Source: Haplomitrium mnioides
Taxonomy: Eukaryota > Marchantiophyta > Haplomitriopsida > Calobryales
NCBI GenBank assembly: GCA_049999725.1
Contig: JBNGIS010005716.1
Coordinates: 47,342-69,523 of the forward strand
Reading direction: 5' to 3'
Length of the DNA: 22,182 bases
The notes beneath the pieces were generated by a model. That model did no database searches and was not told the DNA's origin. It saw only the letters and a list, made by a program, of their open reading frames with translations. This document shows positions 17,991 through 22,182 of this stretch, piece by piece. The translations under genes were made by a program, and so were the position numbers. Position 1 is the first letter of the stretch, and each line of letters starts with the position of its first letter.

Positions 17991-18303
17991 CGATCCCTCC
18001 CCCTAGCTTCTTGCTTGTCTCAAGTTCAAGTTCAACTTTTTTGTATCTTACTTTGCTGGCATCCTTGCGATGACTACTCTCCTTGATCTGCTTCTTCTTC
18101 TTCAGATCCTTCTTCTTCTTCTTCCTTCTGGATGACCGGTTCTCCTCTGAGATGTTGCTGCTTGACTCATTCTCGATTTTCGAGGAGGACTCGAAACTCT
18201 GATCCGTCTCCTCTTCATTGTCTGAGCTGTCTGAAGAATCATCAGAGTCGTATCTGGCTTGTGCTTTTCTTCAAGAATTGGTGAGGGAAGCCTTTACGTG
18301 AGA
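17980..18303 (-). pseudogene. Acidic-serine and lysine-rich gag linker
   Basis: Between capsid and nucleocapsid the capsid frame continues through two TGA codons (18,304-18,306 and 18,271-18,273). It then holds an acidic Ser/Asp/Glu run (DSDDSSDSSDNEEE and similar) followed by a lysine-rich run (RRKKKKK, KKKKQIKE). The lysine codons are AAG repeats and make a CTT-rich tract on the + strand at about 18,080-18,125. The Lys block could act in RNA binding or nuclear import; that is inference. The frame ends at TGA 17,977-17,979 because of the frame change. Confidence 0.68.
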
Positions 18304-18795
18304 TCAAGCTGCATTGACAACATCGTCCAGAGTTTGTGGATCCGCCCGTCTTACCCAGGTTCCAATCCCTCTGGGTAGAGCCACTAGGAACCACACTGTG
18401 AGCATTCCATCTGTGGCTGGAGGTTTTAGCTTCCTCGCCAGTATCTTGAACCGTTGGAGGAACTTCCTCACAAACTCCTTCTTCTTCATCCTCAATTGAC
18501 CCATCTTGATCAGCGCCTCTGCCTCTTCACCAATCCTACAAAACTTTGATAAGAAGGCCTCCTTGAATGCGTGCCAGTCCTGTTTGATATTATCCGGCAA
18601 ATCCTTGTACCAAGGTTAGGCTTCTCCCTTCAAAACTGCAGGCAGGATTCCAAGCTTCACATGAGTTTCCCTATTTGCCGCTGCAGTGTTTTCAAGGTCG
18701 TCCAACCATACATCTGGGTCATCCTTCGGGCGTCCCTTGAAAGACTTGTATTTGAATCTCCCCCGAAGCCCAAAAGGTGGTACTGCGTTGGCCAT
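18304..18795 (-). pseudogene. Capsid part of gag-protease polyprotein
   Basis: The best start is the ATG at 18,793-18,795, giving MANAVPPFGLRGRFKYKSF. Then GRPKDDPDVWLDDLENTAAA, VKLGILPAVLKGEA, a TAA at 18,616-18,618, and without frame change PWYKDLPDNIKQDWHAFKEA, FLSKFCRIGEEAEAL, FVRKFLQRFKILARKL and VWFLVALPRGIGTWV. The order (FKG-x-P-x-x-DPD-x-WL, A-x-x-x-L-x-G-x-A, W-x-x-F-x-x-A-F-x-x-F, F-x-x-RF, L-P-x-G) is that of Ty3/gypsy capsid. Only one stop breaks it. An upstream extension to 18,864 is open but begins at TTG and is not needed. Confidence 0.86.
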
Positions 18796-18965
18796 TCCTA
18801 CACTGGCCACAACTACTTCCACCCAGACCTCTCTTCTTTCCGCCACTCTTCTTAACAGGCCCAACCCCTAGTTGCTCTGTTTCTTAGGAGTGGCTTTCCT
18901 ACAATTGAATTGAGTATCAAGTGCACCAAGCGGTATCTCTGGTTTGGGTTGGTCTCAGGTTTCTC

Positions 18966-19008
18966 CAAACCTTTGGCCTTCAGACCTTAGGCTTTCAAAC
19001 CTTTGGCC
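18966..19008. repeat. CAAACCTTTGGCC direct repeat in leader
   Basis: The 13-base word occurs at 18,966-18,978 and 18,996-19,008, 30 bases apart, in the - strand leader between primer-site region and gag. Confidence 0.75.
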
Positions 19009-19030
19009 CTCCTTCTAGTGCCAAAAATTA
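19008..19030 (-). other. Primer-site region, unusual primer
   Basis: Next to the LTR end (GGAGTGACA on the - strand) the sequence reads TAATTTTTGGCACTAGAAGG. A TGG six bases in would pair with a tRNA CCA end, followed by CACTAGAAGGAGGG. It is not the initiator Met site TGGTATCAGAGCC, and I cannot assign it to a tRNA. Confidence 0.45.
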
Positions 19031-21280
19031 TGTCACTCCCCACTTTCCGAGCTTAACTTCACAAGCGCCACTTTGGACGCAGGGGAGGACAACTTACGGG
19101 CATTCAGAATCTTTTCTGAGATGGCCCCTTACCAATTATCGCTTTAAGGCTTTAAGAATTCTTGCTTTCCTTACTAGCCTTTGATTCACCACTTACTCTT
19201 TCGGACTTCACTACAATCACTCATTCCCAACTCAGGTCAATATTCTCCATACTCAATCTTCCTTGTGTAATTCTGTCTGTGTATTCCAAGAACCAAAACT
19301 CGAGGTCTTGCCACCTTTTGTGTAATTGGAATAATTACAGAAGTTTGGACTCCCCCTTTCAGAGTTGTCACAGATCGAGTACAACAGATCTCAACTATCC
19401 TAAGATGAATGAAACACAAAACTATATCATAAGATTATAACCAGAGAGCATTTCCCCCTAGGATCATTTTGTTGTCACAGGGACTGCATTCCCCCTTCCG
19501 AGCTGTCTCAGGGTCTGCTCCACTGTCCTGATATATTTGATACTACTCTACTGCATGAACTCAAATGCAAAATGAGAATCTAACTACACTTTGATACACC
19601 AACTATTTACACGATATACTGTGAATAGGAATAGAGTCCTTGAAGACCTCTAGACAGATCCACCAACTGACTTCCCTTTTGAATCTTTCGCTGCCTTACA
19701 ACCTGCAGCCCAACACTCACCACTCACGCACCCTTATCCAAATAGTTTTGATACTTCCCTCACGAGAAGTCCTGACTTTACTTCTTCACGCTAGGAAGAG
19801 GATTTATTTTAGTTCCACCTCTGGAAAAACACAGTCCTCCCGACTATAGGAAACCCACTCCACTCCGAGCCTTGAGGAGTCTTACTCCGTAGTACGTGGG
19901 TACTAACGCAGCCCTCCCTCTCAGCTTCACTTGAGATTAAATACGGAATGTACTCCGAACACTCTAGGGTGATACTCCCACACAAGGAATGGCAGAGACA
20001 ACTCCAAGCTCCTCACTCGGCAGCCTCTCCCAAAGTCATAACTGGTCGAATCCCTTATAAACCCCCGTATCAGTAACCCTTCGCCCAGGTCCGCCTGCAA
20101 GGATGAGGTAACCTGGATCTCCCTCTAGCCCTCCTCTAAATCCCTTGGATCCCCTGAGCGAGTAACTCTGCTTCACGTGATCTTCTCAATGAATTCTAAC
20201 TCCAGTCGCCCCTCGTTGCGATTTCCTTGTCCTCAGATCGTGATGTTGCGTCACAGAGAATGCAAAAACGACCCCAAGTCCTCCCATGGTGGCCTCTCCC
20301 AAAGTCTTAGCTGGCCTGAATTCAATCGAGACCCCGTATCAGTAACCCTCCACCCAGGTTCGCCTACAAGGATGAGGTCACCTGGATCTCCCTCTAGTCC
20401 TCTTCTGAATCCCCCGGATTCCTTGAGCTAGTAACTCTGCTTCACGTGGTCTTTTCAGTGAGTTCTCAATCCAGCACCCCTCGTTGCGATTCCCCTTTGC
20501 ATGCAGTCGCCTTGCGCCCTGAGATTGCATGTGCATCAACCCCTCTCAGAATCGACGTCCTTTGATGTGTACCCCCCTTGAGTGATCGCTGCGTCTCCTC
20601 AAAAAACCTTGGCATCCTTTATTTGAATTAGTTAATCCAGTTAGGCTCATAACGGGAAATGTCGATGCGTGGCTTCAATGGTCGTTAATCTCGTTACCAC
20701 GGAAGATAGGTGCGCGCTGCGTGTCCCGTCAGTTGGTCCAGAAACGACAAGTACAACGATAACAGGACGTCCGAAGAATCTTGCGGATAGAGATTCCGCA
20801 GATTCCCACGAAGCCAGGTCCAAAGAGTTCTTCGGAAAAGAGTTCCGAAGCACCTCGCAGAACCCGGTCCATGGAATCTCAGCAGATTCCCAGTTATCCT
20901 CCGCGTGCCACATCATCCGCTGCACCGCCGTCCGACGCCGCTCCGCAAAAGGGTAGGCTGATCGTCGGCTGACTCCTTTTTGCAGTTGACCTTTGGAATC
21001 CTTTCCTCGCTTCTCAAAGCGCCACGTCGTTCAAAGGACGCCGCCTGACGCTGCCCTGCAAAGGGGTACGCAGACCATCACGCTGACCCTTCTTCCGATG
21101 TTGACCCGTGAACTACACTCTCCTTCGTCCATGTTTCCAAATCGCTCCGTGGACTCCCAGCACTTGCCACGTCATCTGAAGAGCCGCTGCGGACTCCCTT
21201 CGCTCTTTGCCGGTCCGTCGACGATTTATCTCCCTTTCAGCTCTTCTTTGCTCTTCCTCCTAACAGATCCCCACTAAGTT
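19031..21280 (-). repeat. 5' LTR of gag-protease element, truncated
   Basis: It matches 12,997-15,275 along its length; both start TGTCACTCC and both carry the tandem units (here about 19,969-20,508). Sampled blocks differ at about 5-12 of 100 bases, mostly transitions. The match ends at CTAAGTT (21,274-21,280), where an LTR of another element begins. The remaining part of this LTR would lie beyond that element. Confidence 0.9.
19969..20508. repeat. Tandem duplication in second LTR
   Basis: It has the same two-unit structure as at 13,952-14,487, with the unit start words GTGATACTCC (19,969) and GTGATGTTGC (20,240). Sharing by both LTRs shows that the duplication predates this insertion. Confidence 0.82.
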
Positions 21281-21502
21281 ATTGAGATTTCGAGCTCTAA
21301 CTGCCGGTTAACATGGCAGCCACCTTAGCTCACAATTACGTTAGTCCAGTTAGCTTAGGTGTATATATATGGGGCTGCTTGAGATGCACATTATGCTCTC
21401 TCTTCCCCTATGTATTTGTTAGCGCTCCTGCCTTATAGTGAAGAACATTCTTGCATTGGTTGTATGCATATGTGATTGATTGCTCTGTCTCTAACTCTAA
21501 CA
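21280..21502 (+). mobile_element. 5' LTR of a probable Ty1/copia-type element
   Basis: The left edge is where the host LTR match stops; it reads TATTGAGATTTCGAGC, so TG may have become TA, or the start is one or two bases away. The right edge is fixed by CTCTAACA followed at once by the primer site. The length is about 223 bp. A TATATATA box lies at 21,361-21,370. Short LTR and direct abutment to the tRNA-Met site fit Ty1/copia, but no coding motif is in view to prove the superfamily. Confidence 0.72.
21361..21370 (+). promoter_or_regulatory. TATA box in short LTR
   Basis: The decamer GTATATATAT is followed by GGGGCTGC, about 130 bases before the LTR end. It is the likely promoter of the inserted element. 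Confidence 0.6.
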
Positions 21503-21515
21503 TGGTATCAGAGCC
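21503..21515 (+). other. Primer-binding site, initiator tRNA-Met
   Basis: TGGTATCAGAGCC follows the LTR end CTAACA without a gap. It is the same site as at 10,797, so two unrelated elements in the window use this tRNA. Confidence 0.94.
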
Positions 21516-22182
21516 CTGGTTGCTGTTTGAGTTTATGAGTAGTGTGCAGAGGATTATTTGTTAAGGGGAGTTACTTGAGAGAGTCATCACAAGCAGGAGT
21601 GTGCCACGACAGCCTACTACATGCTCAGGAGGAGCACAAGTGATTTGCACTAAGGGGGTGCAAAAGAGAACTCAAGGAGTTCTAAAGGGCTGATTTTGAA
21701 ATTTTTTTCCGGCTGCAGAAAGCAGCCTGGTAATATTGAAGAAAGTTATATTGGTTATGCGTGTGTACATTGCGCACCAGAAGAAATCAACTACGAGAGC
21801 CAAGACCTTTGTGGAAGAAAACCAGCTCGTAGAAGAATCGAGGCTGTTTAAAGCAGAAATCACAACATTTTTGCTCCTTGATCGAACACGAGTCGCTCGG
21901 CTACATCGAATCAATTGGACGTTACAAGGGCTGATTCGAGGCAGAACTCGAAAAGTTCTGCCAGCCAGTTCGAAGCGGATTGTTTGTTGAAGCGCTCCAG
22001 CAGCATCGTGCAGGGAGTAAGGTCGCATTTGAAGACGAAATCGCAAGAGGGCCATTGAAGCAGGTTGTCCAGCAAAATCAATTCGACTGCAAGTCGAATC
22101 ACTGGATTTGGAACAGAAACCGCAAAGATCTGCTCATTGAAAGGGCTGTTGTTGCAAAAAATCAAAGCAGCAGTAAAACATC
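21516..22182 (+). other. Leader of the short-LTR element, to window end
   Basis: No gag motif appears in 667 bases after the primer site. An 84-codon + frame (21,736-21,990) and a 127-codon - frame overlap it but look like chance. The sequence TCGA occurs eight times between about 21,838 and 22,097. The gag gene probably starts to the right of the window. Confidence 0.55.

Larger units (their letters stand above)
12997..21280 (-). mobile_element. Gag-protease terminal-repeat element (TR-GAG type)
   Basis: Two direct repeats, 12,997 onward and 19,031 onward, each begin TGTCACTCC and run in parallel for about 2.25 kb. Between them the only coding content is a - strand gag-protease polyprotein (18,795 to 16,264). 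Neither reverse transcriptase, RNase H nor integrase motifs appear on either strand of the interior. That is the structure of TR-GAG elements, which are non-autonomous and depend on enzymes of other elements. The element interrupts a reverse transcriptase at 12,996; the five bases GTATA before it are the likely target duplication. The far edge lies beyond the window because another LTR interrupts it at about 21,280. The element is clearly richer in GC than the sequence to its left. Confidence 0.8.

Noticed and set aside
12997-21280. The two 2.25-kb repeats as an ordinary segmental duplication
   Set aside because: Both start TGTCACTCC at an insertion point, and a gag-protease gene lies between them next to a primer-like region and a polypurine candidate, which is LTR-element layout.
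21672-22055. 127-codon - strand frame in the leader of the short-LTR element
   Set aside because: No motif, opposite to the element's direction, and lies in the usual untranslated leader.

Overview
The window looks like intergenic repeat-rich DNA from a plant nuclear genome, probably a flowering plant with a large genome; the species cannot be named. Nearly everything recognisable is a decayed LTR retrotransposon. The evidence is two primer-binding sites complementary to initiator tRNA-Met, Ty3/gypsy gag, protease, reverse transcriptase, RNase H and integrase motifs, a chromodomain-like tail, and long terminal repeats. No host gene, tRNA, rRNA or CRISPR array was found, and none of the element genes is intact.

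Left part (1 to about 12,996, AT-rich). Positions 84-560 hold the integrase tail of one Ty3/gypsy element on the + strand. From 2,640 to 4,602 lies a second + strand Ty3/gypsy copy: gag, a protease start joined by deletion to RNase H, then integrase. Its integrase stops where the LTR of a third element begins. That third element lies on the - strand: LTR 4,603-5,024, chromodomain and integrase 5,038-6,120, RNase H, then reverse transcriptase up to about 7,710. A second integrase-tail remnant on the - strand (about 7,720-8,110) abuts it. From 8,111 to 10,433 there is AT-rich sequence with an AAT microsatellite and no recognisable gene. A + strand relative of the third element starts at 10,434 with LTR, TATA box and tRNA-Met primer site, followed by gag, protease and reverse transcriptase.

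Right part (12,997 to 22,182, GC-richer). The + strand reverse transcriptase is cut at 12,996 by a - strand element of another kind. It has very long LTRs (at least 2.25 kb aligned, perhaps about 3.1 kb) around a short interior coding only Gag and an aspartic protease, with no reverse transcriptase, RNase H or integrase. This is the layout of a non-autonomous gag-bearing terminal-repeat element (TR-GAG type), which would need enzymes from another element. Its upstream LTR is in turn broken at about 21,280 by a short + strand LTR (about 223 bp) with TATA box and tRNA-Met primer site, probably Ty1/copia-like, whose leader runs off the window.

The right side is therefore a three-level nest: a chromodomain-type Ty3/gypsy element, then the gag-protease element, then the short-LTR element. 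The left side records an older insertion of one Ty3/gypsy element into another's integrase. The gag-protease element with giant LTRs and an unusual primer-site region is the most interesting object. I do not see evidence for a new host system.
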